Counted from the stretch's first letter, positions 26,801 through 35,918 are shown. The stretch: DNA of 64,000 nt from Desulfobaccales bacterium (GCA_041648175.1 JBAZPO010000010.1:5001-69000), one strand, 5' to 3'. Notes: generated by a model not told the origin, from the sequence alone. A program made the numbers and translations.

Positions 26801-27976
26801 ATGCATTACCTGTATAGAGCCCTGACTATTATAATTTCGGTTATCCTTGCCACTTTCTGTGCCGAAATATTTTTAACTTTTAAGAATTACTTTAGGGCTG
26901 ATTATAATAAATTGAGAATGCAAAAAGCCCAGGAAAGGAGACTCCCCTATGACTGTCGGACAGTTCTTGGGGTGGTTCAAGACCTAAAGAAGGAAGGCGT
27001 TCAGGCCTATCCATTTTTCTATCCAAAGGGAGCTTGTCAAACGTTAAGGACAATAGGTCCTTTGGCAGGTATATCACGGCAAATGACGGTTCTCTGCAAT
27101 GAATGCGGACGCTATACAATTTACGGAGCTGATGAACATGGATTTAATAATCCACCAGGGGTGTGGCCGCGACGAGATATTGATTTAGGGTTAATCGGCG
27201 ATTCATTCGCTCAAGGGGCTTGCGTCTCACCGGAAAATAATCTTGCCGCACTCATAAGAAGACGGGGAAAAACCGTTCTCAGTTTAGGCTCGGCAGGTAT
27301 AGGACCTTTAGCGGAGTATGCCATCACGGTCGAGTATGTCAAGGTTGTAAGGCCCAAGACCGTGATGTGGTTGTACTTTGAAGGTAATGATCTTGACGAC
27401 CTGGAGGAGGAATTAACCATACCGATATTAAATAAATATCTAAAGGATGGTTTTTCTCAGAACCTGATTAACCGGCAGGATGAAATTGATGAAAAATTAA
27501 TAGATTCTGGAAAATATTATTACAATAGTGCTCAACAGGCATTTATTATTAGACAACTGCAGAGTTTATTTACCTTAGAAAAGATAAGAATAAATTATCA
27601 TAAGGTAGCCAAACGATATCATGAAAAATATTATATAAAATTAACCGCTACTTTAATTAATCGAGCAAATAATATGGTGTCTTCCTGGGGAGGCAAATTA
27701 TTCTTTGTATATCTCCCAAGCTACGATAGATACATGAAAAAGGTTAATGATGATAAATTTATGCGACGATCTGAATTAATAGCCCTTATCCTGCAAAATG
27801 GTATCCAGGTAATAGATTTTCATGAGACCATGATTAACGATCCAGACCCCTTAAGCTTTTTTCCATTTAGAGTGAATGGACATTATTCAGAAGCAGGCTA
27901 TAAGAAATTAGCTAATACTATCATAAATCATTGCTACCCAACTCGCCCGTTACATAGCGGCGCCGCAGGTCATTAA
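26801..27976 (+). CDS. SGNH/GDSL hydrolase-like membrane-anchored protein
   Basis: A 391-residue protein with an N-terminal membrane anchor (YRALTIIISVILATFCAEIF). The SGNH signature appears as LGLIGDSFAQGACV (block I, Ser), LGSAGIGPLAEY (block II), YFEGNDLDDL (block III, Asn) and NGHYSEAGYKKLAN with the catalytic His. It is likely an extracytoplasmic esterase or acyltransferase acting on surface glycans. The gene is markedly AT-rich compared with neighbours (many AAT/ATA/TTA codons), a sign of recent transfer. The ribosome-binding site is weak. Confidence 0.78.
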   Translation: MHYLYRALTIIISVILATFCAEIFLTFKNYFRADYNKLRMQKAQERRLPYDCRTVLGVVQDLKKEGVQAYPFFYPKGACQTLRTIGPLAGISRQMTVLCNECGRYTIYGADEHGFNNPPGVWPRRDIDLGLIGDSFAQGACVSPENNLAALIRRRGKTVLSLGSAGIGPLAEYAITVEYVKVVRPKTVMWLYFEGNDLDDLEEELTIPILNKYLKDGFSQNLINRQDEIDEKLIDSGKYYYNSAQQAFIIRQLQSLFTLEKIRINYHKVAKRYHEKYYIKLTATLINRANNMVSSWGGKLFFVYLPSYDRYMKKVNDDKFMRRSELIALILQNGIQVIDFHETMINDPDPLSFFPFRVNGHYSEAGYKKLANTIINHCYPTRPLHSGAAGH

Positions 27977-28191
27977 AAGTCTCACCTAGGCTCGTTTCTA
28001 AAAGTTATTTCTTATTTACCCCTCACCCTGACCCTGTCCGGCAAGGGGAGAGAGGGATAAAGGGAAAGGACTTTGGGTGACAGCATACGGGAATCAATGG
28101 GGGGTGGTCCTGATAACAACCACCCAGAGGCGATTGTGATAGAAGCTGATTGGGCGATTGACGCCGTGACAGAAGAGGCTTAAAATAACTT

Positions 28192-28485
28192 ATGCGGTTT
28201 GAGTGGGATGAAGAAAAGCGCCTAGGCAATCTGGAAAAGCATGGCGTAGACTTTATCGATGCCCCGCAGCTTTTCTCCAACGAAATGGTGATCGCCCTTG
28301 ATCGGCGGATTGATTACGGCGAGGCAAGATTTATCGGGTTCGGCGTCCTCAACCGGCGGGTGATGGCCGTGGTCTTTAGTATGCGAAAGCCCAACATCAT
28401 CCGGATTATTTCTTTGAGGAAGGCTAACCGGAGGGAGCAGAGAAGATATGAACAGTCAGTCGCAGACCGATTGGGAAAGAATTGA
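28192..28485 (+). CDS. brnT: BrnT family ribonuclease toxin
   Basis: A 97-residue BrnT (DUF497) toxin: MRFEWDEEKRLGNLEKHGVDF, with the W-D-x-x-K..N..KHG signature, DRRIDYGEARFIGFGVL in the middle and IIRIISLRKANRREQRRYEQ at the end. It is a RelE-fold RNase. It overlaps the antitoxin gene by 38 bases. Confidence 0.92.
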   Translation: MRFEWDEEKRLGNLEKHGVDFIDAPQLFSNEMVIALDRRIDYGEARFIGFGVLNRRVMAVVFSMRKPNIIRIISLRKANRREQRRYEQSVADRLGKN

Positions 28486-28693
28486 TGCCCTGAAGGATGA
28501 TGAGATAGATTATTCCGAAATCCCCGACCTAGGGGAAGATGAAGCCTTTTGGGCTCAGGCTGAGGTCTTGGTGCCTTTGACTATCTGGGTCGATCCGGAC
28601 GTGCTTGCCTGGTTTAAGGGGAAAGGGAAGGGATATGAGGCGCGCATCAGTGCGGCGCTGCGGGACTACAAGGAGAATCACAGTAAGCGATGA
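28448..28693 (+). CDS. brnA: BrnA family antitoxin
   Basis: An 81-residue protein. It has an N-terminal toxin-binding part (IDYSEIPDLGEDEAFWAQA) and a ribbon-helix-helix C-terminus of the DUF4415/BrnA type (VPLTIWVDPDVLAWFKGKGKGYEARISAAL). It probably autorepresses the operon. GGAGGGAGCAGAGAAG precedes the ATG. Confidence 0.9.
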   Translation: MNSQSQTDWERIDALKDDEIDYSEIPDLGEDEAFWAQAEVLVPLTIWVDPDVLAWFKGKGKGYEARISAALRDYKENHSKR

Positions 28694-28786
28694 TGAGGAA
28701 AAAACGGGAGTGGCTTTAGGACCCTTTCCGCTATTAAAGTTCGTCTGACTTAATGGCCCCCTGACCTCAGATTTCCTTTCCGACAA

Positions 28787-29608
28787 TCAGCCGATGAGGA
28801 ATAACCGGACGTAGAGTACCACGGGCGCGGCGAAGAGCAGACTGTCCAGGCGGTCCAGCATGCCGCCATGGCCGGGCAGGAGCCCCGAGGTGTCCTTAAC
28901 CTCGGCCTGACGCTTAAGCATGGACTCGAAGAGGTCCCCCAGCAGTCCCACAATGGCCAAAAACAGCGCCAACCCGGCCATGGTCGCCAAGCTCTCCCAG
29001 GGCAAGGCCCAATGCGCTACGGCGGCACCGACGATCACCGCCGCAATGGTGCCCCCCACTGCCCCGGCCCAGGTCTTGCCCGGACTGACCGCAGGGTAGA
29101 GTTTGGTTTTGCCAAAGGTCCGGCCGCAGTAAAATGCCCCCGTATCCCCGGCCATGATCACCATGAAGAGCCAGAAGATCCACCATTGGCCGTCGTTTAA
29201 GTGGCGCAGCCAGATAAAGTGCCCCAGAAGCAAAGGGATATACAGGAGGGCCAGGACGTTGATCATCAAATCCTTGGTGAGTTCGACGATGTGGTCGTAG
29301 GTGATGAGATAGAAGAGAAAAAGGACAAAGAGGACGCCCACCAGGACGAAGATGACACCGGTGGGATTGGAGATCTGAGAGGCCCGCTGGGCAGTACAGA
29401 AGCTCAGAAGAAGTATCGATCCCAGGATGATGGATTTCAACCGGCGAATGACGTCGGCTTCGACCTGGAACATGCCCAGGAACTCCCACTGGGCCAGGCA
29501 ATTGACCGCCAGGATCAACAGGATAAAAAAGATATGCCCGCCTTTTAAGAGCACCAACAACAGTATAGGTAAAGCGATCAGGGCGGTTAGCCAGCGGCGT
29601 GCGTGCAA
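28787..29608 (-). CDS. cdsA: Phosphatidate cytidylyltransferase
   Basis: A 273-residue polytopic membrane enzyme with about eight segments. The CdsA signature lies near the C-terminus (SMLKRQAEVKDTSGLLPGHG, then GMLDRLDSL), with the metal-binding Asp residues present. It makes CDP-diacylglycerol from phosphatidate and CTP, the precursor for phospholipids including the substrate of Psd. Start at TTG 29608, with AAGGGGG upstream. It is the last gene of the ileS-lspA-lgt-cdsA strand block. Confidence 0.94.
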   Translation of the reverse strand: MHARRWLTALIALPILLLVLLKGGHIFFILLILAVNCLAQWEFLGMFQVEADVIRRLKSIILGSILLLSFCTAQRASQISNPTGVIFVLVGVLFVLFLFYLITYDHIVELTKDLMINVLALLYIPLLLGHFIWLRHLNDGQWWIFWLFMVIMAGDTGAFYCGRTFGKTKLYPAVSPGKTWAGAVGGTIAAVIVGAAVAHWALPWESLATMAGLALFLAIVGLLGDLFESMLKRQAEVKDTSGLLPGHGGMLDRLDSLLFAAPVVLYVRLFLIG

Positions 29609-29718
29609 TAGGCACCCCCTTTAAGGCAGGTTTCAGGTTTCGGGTTCTGGAAAAGGACTTTAGAACCTTGGACTCGAGAAGCCAAAAGTAAACCCTATCG
29701 TTTAAGACCCCAGACCCA

Positions 29719-30510
29719 TCAATGCTGCTCCTGGGCCTGGGGCTGGGACTTAAAGCCCCAGTAAAGCAGCAGACCGGCGCACACCAGGAAGAGAACCAGG
29801 GCGATGAGCTGGGTCAGGGGCATCCAGCCAAGGTATGTTGGCCCCCGATAATCCAAGGGGCTGCGGAAAAACTCCACCACGAAGCGCACCAGGCCAGCCA
29901 GGCAAAGGTAAATCAGGATCACCTGTCCGCTATAGCGTTTCCGGGTTCGGAACCAATAGAGAAACCCGAATACGCCCAAAGCCAGGAAGGCTTCGTAGAG
30001 CTGAGACGGATGCAAATGGACCCCCCGGAGTGGACAGAGGGAGGTGGGGTCGGTGAAGACCACTGCCCAGGGCAGATCGGTGGGAGTGCCGAAGCAGCAA
30101 CCGGCCATAAAGCAGCCGATGCGGCCGAAGAACTGGCCCAGGGGCGCGCCCACGGCCAGGGCATCCAGGGTGGGGCGCCAGGCCCAGCCGCGGTAGCGGA
30201 TGTAGATAAAGGCCACAACCAGGGCCAAAAACATGCCTCCCTGGAAATCCAGGCCGCCTTCCCAGAGGGCGATGAGCTTTAGAGGATGGCTCAAAAAAGG
30301 CCCGGGCTCCAAAATGACGAAGAGCAGGCGGGAGCCCACCAGGGCCGCCACGATGATATAGAAACAGAGGTCGTAAAATTGCCCCTTGGGTATGCCCTGG
30401 CGCTGGGCTTCCCGGCCCGCCACGAAGATAGCGGTCAAAAAGGCCACGGCCAGGAAAAAGCCGTAAGTAAAGATTTTTATCGGCCCGAGTTCAAGCAGGA
30501 TTGGATGCAT
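29719..30510 (-). CDS. lgt: Prolipoprotein diacylglyceryl transferase
   Basis: A 263-residue inner-membrane enzyme with about seven segments. The signature is GRIGCFMAGCCFGTPTDLPW (about residue 133 on), with HPSQLYEAFLALGVF and an N-terminal TYGFFLAVAFL. It adds diacylglycerol to the lipobox Cys of prolipoproteins, such as those at 35139 and 42414. Its start overlaps lspA by 20 bases; LspA performs the next step. Confidence 0.95.
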   Translation of the reverse strand: MHPILLELGPIKIFTYGFFLAVAFLTAIFVAGREAQRQGIPKGQFYDLCFYIIVAALVGSRLLFVILEPGPFLSHPLKLIALWEGGLDFQGGMFLALVVAFIYIRYRGWAWRPTLDALAVGAPLGQFFGRIGCFMAGCCFGTPTDLPWAVVFTDPTSLCPLRGVHLHPSQLYEAFLALGVFGFLYWFRTRKRYSGQVILIYLCLAGLVRFVVEFFRSPLDYRGPTYLGWMPLTQLIALVLFLVCAGLLLYWGFKSQPQAQEQH

Positions 30511-30991
30511 CAGCGGTTTTCTCTTCTTTGATAATAACCCATACCAAGACGGCGGCTCCTACGCAGACCAGGCTGTCGGCCACATTGAAAGCCGGCCAAT
30601 GGTAGTGGCCGTAATAGACGTCAACAAAATCCACCACTTCTCCCAGGCGGACCCGGTCAATCAGGTTGCCCAGGGCCCCGGTTAAGACCAGGCTGTATCC
30701 CAGGGTCGCGAGCCATTCGCTACCGGGCAGCCGCCATAACATATAACCCAGGATCACTAGGACCAAAGCGGTGGTTGCCACAAAGAACAGCCAGGCGAAT
30801 TCAGCCGACCAGCCGGACAAGATGCCGAAAGCCGCGCCCTTGTTATGGACGTGCACGAAGTTGAGCAGTCCGGGGATGAGGGCCAGCTTACCTCCCAAAG
30901 GCAGCTTCAGGAGGATGAACAGCTTGCTGACCTGATCGAGAACCAAGCCCACCATGAGGACGGGCATGAGAATGGCTAATTTCCGGGACAC
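30491..30991 (-). CDS. lspA: Lipoprotein signal peptidase (signal peptidase II)
   Basis: A 166-residue aspartic membrane protease with four segments. It has VLDQVSKLFI near the start, VHNKGAAFGIL, NLIDRVRLGEVVDFVDVYYG with one catalytic Asp, and FNVADSLVCVG with the other. Start at GTG 30991. It cleaves prolipoproteins after Lgt modification. Gene order ileS-lspA-lgt is common in bacteria. Confidence 0.95.
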   Translation of the reverse strand: MSRKLAILMPVLMVGLVLDQVSKLFILLKLPLGGKLALIPGLLNFVHVHNKGAAFGILSGWSAEFAWLFFVATTALVLVILGYMLWRLPGSEWLATLGYSLVLTGALGNLIDRVRLGEVVDFVDVYYGHYHWPAFNVADSLVCVGAAVLVWVIIKEEKTADASNPA

Positions 30992-31082
30992 TTTTTATTC
31001 CGCTTATGGTTTTTCGTTAAAATAGATCAAAATTGCAATAAGTTACCGTTTAAGTTTGGTTAATCTTAATGAGGACCTGGTA

Positions 31083-33866
31083 TTAGTCCTCCAGGACCTG
31101 CCGGCAGCGGGCGCATATTTGGGGATGTTTGGGGTCTTCGCCAACTCCTGGATAATGGAACCAGCATCGGACGCATTTTTCTCCCGAGGCTTTTTTCACG
31201 AGCACCGCTAAACCGGAAATCTCTCCCGAGATGATACCTTCCCCTGAAAGGACTTCGATAGGCTCGACCTTCAATTCAGCCACTTGAGCCAAGGTTTTAA
31301 GCTCAGAGATGAGACCCTGCAGTTTCTCAAACCGTTCACCGGTCGCGCCCAAATATATCACAGCTTCCTGTGACGCAGCAATAAGCTTGGTCTTCCGGGC
31401 CTCTTCCAGCTTCCGGTTGATTTCGCCCCGGATTTTGAGCAAAAAGTCGTACTTGGCCAGCAAAGCCTCGTCAGGCAAGCCCGGGGGCGGCTCGGGAAAA
31501 TCGCCCAAGTGGACACTTTCGGGACGGCCGGAGCCGGGAATATATCCCCAAATTTCATCCGCGGTAAACGACAGGATGGGGGACATGGCCAGGGTCAGGC
31601 CTTGGAGCAGGTCGAATAACGTGCTCTGGGCGCTCCTGCGCTCCCGTGAATCAGCCTTGGAGACGTAGAGGCGATCTTTCAAGATGTCCAGGTAGATGGC
31701 GCTCATTTCCACGGCACAGAATTGGTGCAGACGGTGGAAGGCCTGGTGGAATTCGTAGTCTTCGTAAGCGCGCTTGACCCGGGCCAGCAACTGGGCCAGC
31801 CAGGACAGGGCCAGGCGATCCAGTTCCTCCCGCTTATCCGGTTCGAGCCAGTCGCGCTCGGGGTCGAAGTCGGAGAGGTTGCCTAACATGAAGCGGGCGG
31901 TGTTGCGGAAGCGCCGGTAAGCATCGGCCAGTTGCTTGAGGATGTCCGGGGAGAGGCGGACGTCATCCCGGTAGTCCTCTGCGGCCACCCACAGGCGCAA
32001 GATTTCGGCGCCGTATTTGTCCATCACTTCCTGGGGGGCGATGACGTTCCCCAGGGACTTGGACATCTTGCGGCCGTCGCCGTCCACCACAAAGCCATGG
32101 GTCAGCACACCCTTATAAGGGGCGTGGCCCCGGGTGCCGACGCAGGTTAGGAGGCTGGAGTGAAACCAGCCCCGGTGCTGGTCCGAGCCCTCTAAATAGA
32201 GGTCGGCGGGCAGGGCCAGAGTCGGGTCGGGTTCCACCACCGCGGCCCAACTTACCCCGGAATCGAACCAAACGTCCAGAATGTCGGTTTCTTTCTTGAA
32301 ATCGGAGCCGCCGCAGGCGCACGTGGTTCCCGGCGGGAGCAGTGATGCCGCAGAGTCTGCAAACCAAAGATCCGCACCTTCCTCACGTACCCGGGCGATG
32401 ATGCTCTCTAAAATCTCGGGAGTAAGCAGCACCTTGCCGCAGCCTACGCAGTGAAAGGCCACAATGGGCACGCCCCAGGCCCGCTGGCGGGAGATGCACC
32501 AGTCCGGGCGCCGCTCCACCATCTGGTAGATGCGCTCCCGGCCCCAGCGGGGAATCCAGGTGACCCGGTCGATGGCCGCCAGGGCCTTGGACCTCAGGTC
32601 ATTGGTTTCCATAGAAATGAACCACTGCTCGGTGGCCCTGAAAATGATGGGTTGTTTGCAGCGCCAGCAGTGGGGGTAGCTGTGGGTCAGCTCCTGGGCC
32701 GACAGGAGTTTGCCTTTGGCCTTGAGGAGTTCAATGATGCCGGAGTTGGCCTCCCAGACTTTTTGACCGGCAAACTCAGGCACTTCCTGGGTAAATTTGC
32801 CGAAGTCGTCCACCGGCGAATAGGGTTCCAGATTATACTTGCGGCCGCTGTCGTAGTCTTCCTGGCCGTGTCCCGGCGCGATGTGCACCAGGCCGGTGCC
32901 CGCTTCCAGGGTGACGTAATTGGCCAGGATGACCTGGGAGTCACGTTCCAGCCAGGGATGGCGGCAGAGAGCGCCTTCGAGCTTGCGTCCCTTGACCTTG
33001 AAGATTTCCTGCCCCGTGAGTCCCCACAGACTCAACAGGCCCGGGGCCAGGTCGGCGGCCAGCACCAGGACTTCGTCGCCCACATCCATACCCACGTATT
33101 CCAGGTTCGGGTGCATCGCGATGGCCAGGTTGGCAGGCAGAGTCCAGGGGGTGGTGGTCCAGATGACCAGGGCGGTTTTTTTGCCGGCCCCTAATTCTGG
33201 CATCTGGGGCGGAGGGGTCACAAGAGAAAATTTGACGAAAATAGTCGGGGTGCGGTGGTCTTCATATTCCACCTCGGCTTCGGCCAGGGCGGTGCGGCAG
33301 GTGGCGCACCAGTGGATGGGCTTTTTGCTCCGGTGAATGGCGCCGCTGAAGTAGAACTGGCCGTATTCCTCGAGGATTTCCGCCACGTAAGCATCTTTCA
33401 TGGTGAGGTAGGGGTGATCCCAGTTTCCCAAGACCCCCAGACGCTTGAATTCGGCGCGTTGGATATCGATGAACTGGCCGGCGTAGGCCCGGCAGCGCTG
33501 GCGCACCTCGACCTGGGACAGGCGCAGTTTTTTGGCCTTCAGTTCTTTGTCCACCTGGTGTTCGATGGGCAGGCCGTGACAATCCCAGCCCGGCACGTAA
33601 GGGCTGTCATATCCCGTCATCTGCCGGGATTTGATAATGATATCTTTCAGGATCTTATTTAAGGCATGCCCCAGATGAATGTGGCCGTTGGCATAGGGAG
33701 GGCCGTCATGGAGGATAAACTTGGGGCGTCCCAGGCTTTGGGCCCTGATCTTGCCGTAAAGGTCCATCTCGGCCCAGCGCTCAAGGAACAAGGGTTCCCG
33801 CCGGGGCAGATCGGCCTTCATGGGAAAATTGGTGCGGGGCAAATTTAACGTCTCTTTATAATCCAT
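31083..33866 (-). CDS. ileS: Isoleucyl-tRNA synthetase
   Basis: A 927-residue class I synthetase. HIGH motif is PPYANGHIHLGHAL near residue 58, the editing (CP1) domain is in the middle, and KMSKSLGNVI near residue 600 is the second signature. The C-terminal zinc-binding motif CVRCW ... CARC is present, as in the bacterial type. The ATG at 33866 (MDYKETLNLPRT) has CGGAGG six bases upstream; the TTG at 33887 is rejected. I saw no T-box leader in the 140 bases upstream. Confidence 0.97.
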   Translation of the reverse strand: MDYKETLNLPRTNFPMKADLPRREPLFLERWAEMDLYGKIRAQSLGRPKFILHDGPPYANGHIHLGHALNKILKDIIIKSRQMTGYDSPYVPGWDCHGLPIEHQVDKELKAKKLRLSQVEVRQRCRAYAGQFIDIQRAEFKRLGVLGNWDHPYLTMKDAYVAEILEEYGQFYFSGAIHRSKKPIHWCATCRTALAEAEVEYEDHRTPTIFVKFSLVTPPPQMPELGAGKKTALVIWTTTPWTLPANLAIAMHPNLEYVGMDVGDEVLVLAADLAPGLLSLWGLTGQEIFKVKGRKLEGALCRHPWLERDSQVILANYVTLEAGTGLVHIAPGHGQEDYDSGRKYNLEPYSPVDDFGKFTQEVPEFAGQKVWEANSGIIELLKAKGKLLSAQELTHSYPHCWRCKQPIIFRATEQWFISMETNDLRSKALAAIDRVTWIPRWGRERIYQMVERRPDWCISRQRAWGVPIVAFHCVGCGKVLLTPEILESIIARVREEGADLWFADSAASLLPPGTTCACGGSDFKKETDILDVWFDSGVSWAAVVEPDPTLALPADLYLEGSDQHRGWFHSSLLTCVGTRGHAPYKGVLTHGFVVDGDGRKMSKSLGNVIAPQEVMDKYGAEILRLWVAAEDYRDDVRLSPDILKQLADAYRRFRNTARFMLGNLSDFDPERDWLEPDKREELDRLALSWLAQLLARVKRAYEDYEFHQAFHRLHQFCAVEMSAIYLDILKDRLYVSKADSRERRSAQSTLFDLLQGLTLAMSPILSFTADEIWGYIPGSGRPESVHLGDFPEPPPGLPDEALLAKYDFLLKIRGEINRKLEEARKTKLIAASQEAVIYLGATGERFEKLQGLISELKTLAQVAELKVEPIEVLSGEGIISGEISGLAVLVKKASGEKCVRCWFHYPGVGEDPKHPQICARCRQVLED

Positions 33867-34074
33867 GCAACAGCCTCCGAAAGACAATTTTATTATAGTA
33901 CCATATCCCAGCCTGCCAAGGAATCAATTAGGCAGGGAACCGCTGCTCGAGGGCCTGGAGTTTGCCCCCCTTTCTCACCCCTCACCCTAGCCCTCTAGTC
34001 CCTATATGCCGCGGCGCAAGGACCATCACCCTCTCCTCCTTGACCGGAGGGAACGGTTTAGGATAAACTTAAAC

Positions 34075-34422
34075 ATGCGGCAAGGGTTAAAGGCTTTTCT
34101 GCTTTCGGCGTTCGTGTTTCCCGGGCTGGGGCAACTCTATAACCAGGACCGGCGGAAGGGCGTGCTTCTGGTGCTGGGGGCCAACATCCTTATAGGGGCG
34201 GTGCTGCTCGTGGGCATGGTGCTCCTGTCCCAGGAATACCTGTCGGTCTTCTACCCTCGCCCCCTGACCTGGCAGATGTTCCAACTCCTGGTCTTCGATA
34301 CCATCACCCACCCGTTTTTCTTGATTCCGTTTGTCCTGCTGATGGCCTTGTGGGGTTTTGCCATGGTGGACGCCGCCCGTTGCCCTGGACAGCCCGAGCC
34401 GACGGAAAATGAGAAGGTCTAG
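34075..34422 (+). CDS. Small membrane protein with GLGQ-LYN motif
   Basis: A 115-residue protein with three predicted membrane segments. The motif FPGLGQLYNQDRRKGVLLVL recalls TM2-like or DUF5683-like small membrane proteins that often carry PGLGQ-Y-G. The function is unknown. The start MRQGLKAFLLS at 34075 is chosen because an upstream extension (from 34006) lies in a repeat-like region with many Arg/His. It is followed after ten bases by another small gene on the same strand. Confidence 0.65.
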   Translation: MRQGLKAFLLSAFVFPGLGQLYNQDRRKGVLLVLGANILIGAVLLVGMVLLSQEYLSVFYPRPLTWQMFQLLVFDTITHPFFLIPFVLLMALWGFAMVDAARCPGQPEPTENEKV

Positions 34423-34431
34423 GAAAGCCTT

Positions 34432-34764
34432 ATGCGACAATATCTGCTGGACGAAATACCCCGGGACGATGTCGCCCGGGTCCGGGATTATCTCAACCAA
34501 CACGCCATCGCCGCGGGTATAGCGGATATCTGGTGGATAGACCTGCAAGAGGATCTGTTGAGCCCGGATCAGTTTGACCACCGGGATTGCCGGCCGCACC
34601 GCTTCGCGGTGGAGGTAGGGGACGACTTCGTACGCTTCGAGTTCCTCATCCGCAGCCTGCAAACCATGCGCTGCAGTTGCATCGCCTACGCCACCCGGCA
34701 GCAGCGGGACTTTATCATGGGTTACGCCGACCGGTTGGCGGAGGAACTGGGCTTAAGGACGTGA
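34432..34764 (+). CDS. Hypothetical protein
   Basis: A 110-residue soluble protein (MRQYLLDEIPRDDVARVRDYL). It contains DIWWIDLQEDLLSPDQFDH and two Cys in MRCSCIAYA. No domain is recognised. AGGAAAG precedes the ATG. It is probably co-transcribed with the small membrane protein upstream. Confidence 0.65.
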   Translation: MRQYLLDEIPRDDVARVRDYLNQHAIAAGIADIWWIDLQEDLLSPDQFDHRDCRPHRFAVEVGDDFVRFEFLIRSLQTMRCSCIAYATRQQRDFIMGYADRLAEELGLRT

Positions 34765-35138
34765 TTATTCCCTCATAACGACTATAAGTCATTTCAAAAC
34801 CGATCTCGGGTTCATTTGAGACCGGAAAATAATATCCCCCTTTGGAAAGGAAGACAGGGGGGATATAACCCCTTGAAATCCCCGTAAATCCAATGCTGTT
34901 CACTTAAACATTTGTAGGGGCTGGGTCTCCCCGCCCTGGGTTGGAAAGTACGGCGGCCCTACATCCGAATAGATACTAGGCGGGTTTCAGTATCCCAGAA
35001 ACCGGCGGCTTGCTCTTTTCTGCCCTCGATTTTAATTTTGCAAAAATTTTATTTCTCCGACCTGCAAGGCTTAACATTTTTCCTGAGGGTAGCTCTAATC
35101 CATCAAGCAAGGAGCAATCCCTTAAGGAGGGGAGAGTC
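34765..35138. other. Intergenic region with dispersed repeats
   Basis: There are 374 bases without a gene. It contains GTCATTTCAAAACCGATCTCGGG (34788-34811; copy at 50811), a CCCCCTTTGG/GGGGG hairpin, one end of the 59681-59809 element (AATGCTGTTCACTTAA, 34892-34907) and a GTAGGGGC hairpin. The ribosome-binding site AAGGAGGGGAG for the next gene is near 35120-35132. Confidence 0.65.
34892..34963 (+). repeat. Half copy of the 129-bp inverted-repeat element
   Basis: AATGCTGTTCACTTAA at 34892-34907 equals the terminal repeat of the element at 59681-59809. It is followed by GTAGGGGCTGGGTCTCC...GGCGGCCCTAC. The opposite terminal repeat is missing. Confidence 0.65.
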
Positions 35139-35519
35139 ATGAACGGCTTGCAACGATTCTTGGGTGTGCGTCTGGGAAAATGGCTGGCATTATTGGTCGT
35201 GATGGCCTTGAGTCTGTCAATGGGATGCGCCACCCAACAAAGTCCCAGTCCTTATATGTATGGCGGTGCGGGTCTGGGCGCGGCTTTGGGGGCCGGTTTA
35301 GGGGCAGCCATCAATAACCGCAACCCGTTAAAAGGTGCGGCCATTGGCGGTCTGCTGGGCGCGGCGGGAGGTGGCGTAGCCGGTGAGGCTTACGGCCAAT
35401 CGCGCAATAATCAGCAGCAGGGCTACTATCCGCCGCCGCAGCAACAACAGGGTTATTATCAGCAGCAGCCTCAGGGTTATGGGCAACAGCAGCCCTATTA
35501 TGGGCCTCCGCCTAGTTGA
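35139..35519 (+). CDS. Glycine-zipper lipoprotein
   Basis: A 126-residue protein. A lipoprotein signal ends at Cys30 (MALSLSMGC), followed by a glycine-zipper region (GGAGLGAALGAGLGAAINN, GGLLGAAGGGVAGEAYGQ) and a Gln/Pro/Tyr-rich tail (QQQGYYPPPQQQQGYY). It is predicted to be processed by Lgt/LspA and to sit in a membrane facing the periplasm. The ATG at 35139 follows AAGGAGGGGAGAGTC. A terminator follows. Confidence 0.85.
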   Translation: MNGLQRFLGVRLGKWLALLVVMALSLSMGCATQQSPSPYMYGGAGLGAALGAGLGAAINNRNPLKGAAIGGLLGAAGGGVAGEAYGQSRNNQQQGYYPPPQQQQGYYQQQPQGYGQQQPYYGPPPS

Positions 35520-35550
35520 TCGGCGTCTAGCCTCGGTTCGGTTATAAAGA

Positions 35551-35582
35551 AGCCCCGGTGAACATTTCACCGGGGCTTTTTT
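35551..35582 (+). terminator. Rho-independent terminator
   Basis: Stem AGCCCCGGTGAA / TTCACCGGGGCT with a two- to three-base loop, followed by six T. It ends the lipoprotein gene. Confidence 0.92.
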
Positions 35583-35677
35583 CTGAGCCCATTTCCCGGC
35601 CCCTCTCTGATTAAATCTGAAATTATAGCGTTTGCCAAAAGTTTTTTCCGTAATAGGAGATACTTTTTCTTAACAAG

Positions 35678-35717
35678 GTGTACAGTTTCTTAATACCCCT
35701 GCATATAACCTGTACAC
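35678..35717. promoter_or_regulatory. Candidate enhancer (two GTGTACAG half-sites)
   Basis: GTGTACAG at 35678-35685 and its reverse complement CTGTACAC at 35710-35717 are 32 bases apart, three helical turns. They lie about 190-225 bases upstream of the sigma-54-type promoter, a normal position for enhancer-binding-protein sites. The regulator at 39596-40963 is the natural candidate. Inference. Confidence 0.5.
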
Positions 35718-35902
35718 TTTCATAACCTACCGGAATAAAAGGCATAAGTGCGGATCAGAGAGACCCAGACAAAGAAGCTTAACAGTAAAAACGTGCCCCT
35801 TGCAGGTCAAGGTAAGTTCTGATAATTCTATTTTCTTGTAGTGTCCTCAGTTTGCGACGTCCAAGTTCCGTACGGCTTGACAATAATTGCTCCATTTGAG
35901 TA

Positions 35903-35918
35903 TGGCATGGATATTGTA
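35903..35918 (+). promoter_or_regulatory. Sigma-54-type -24/-12 promoter
   Basis: TGGCATGGATATTGTA matches TGGCAYRNNNNTTGCW at all but one position (T for C in the -12 element). It lies 94 bases upstream of the first gene of the unit, and an NtrC-family regulator is encoded 3.6 kb away. Confidence 0.6.

Noticed and set aside
33867..34005. T-box leader upstream of ileS
   Set aside because: The gap is short and lacks the T-box sequence and specifier-loop structure.
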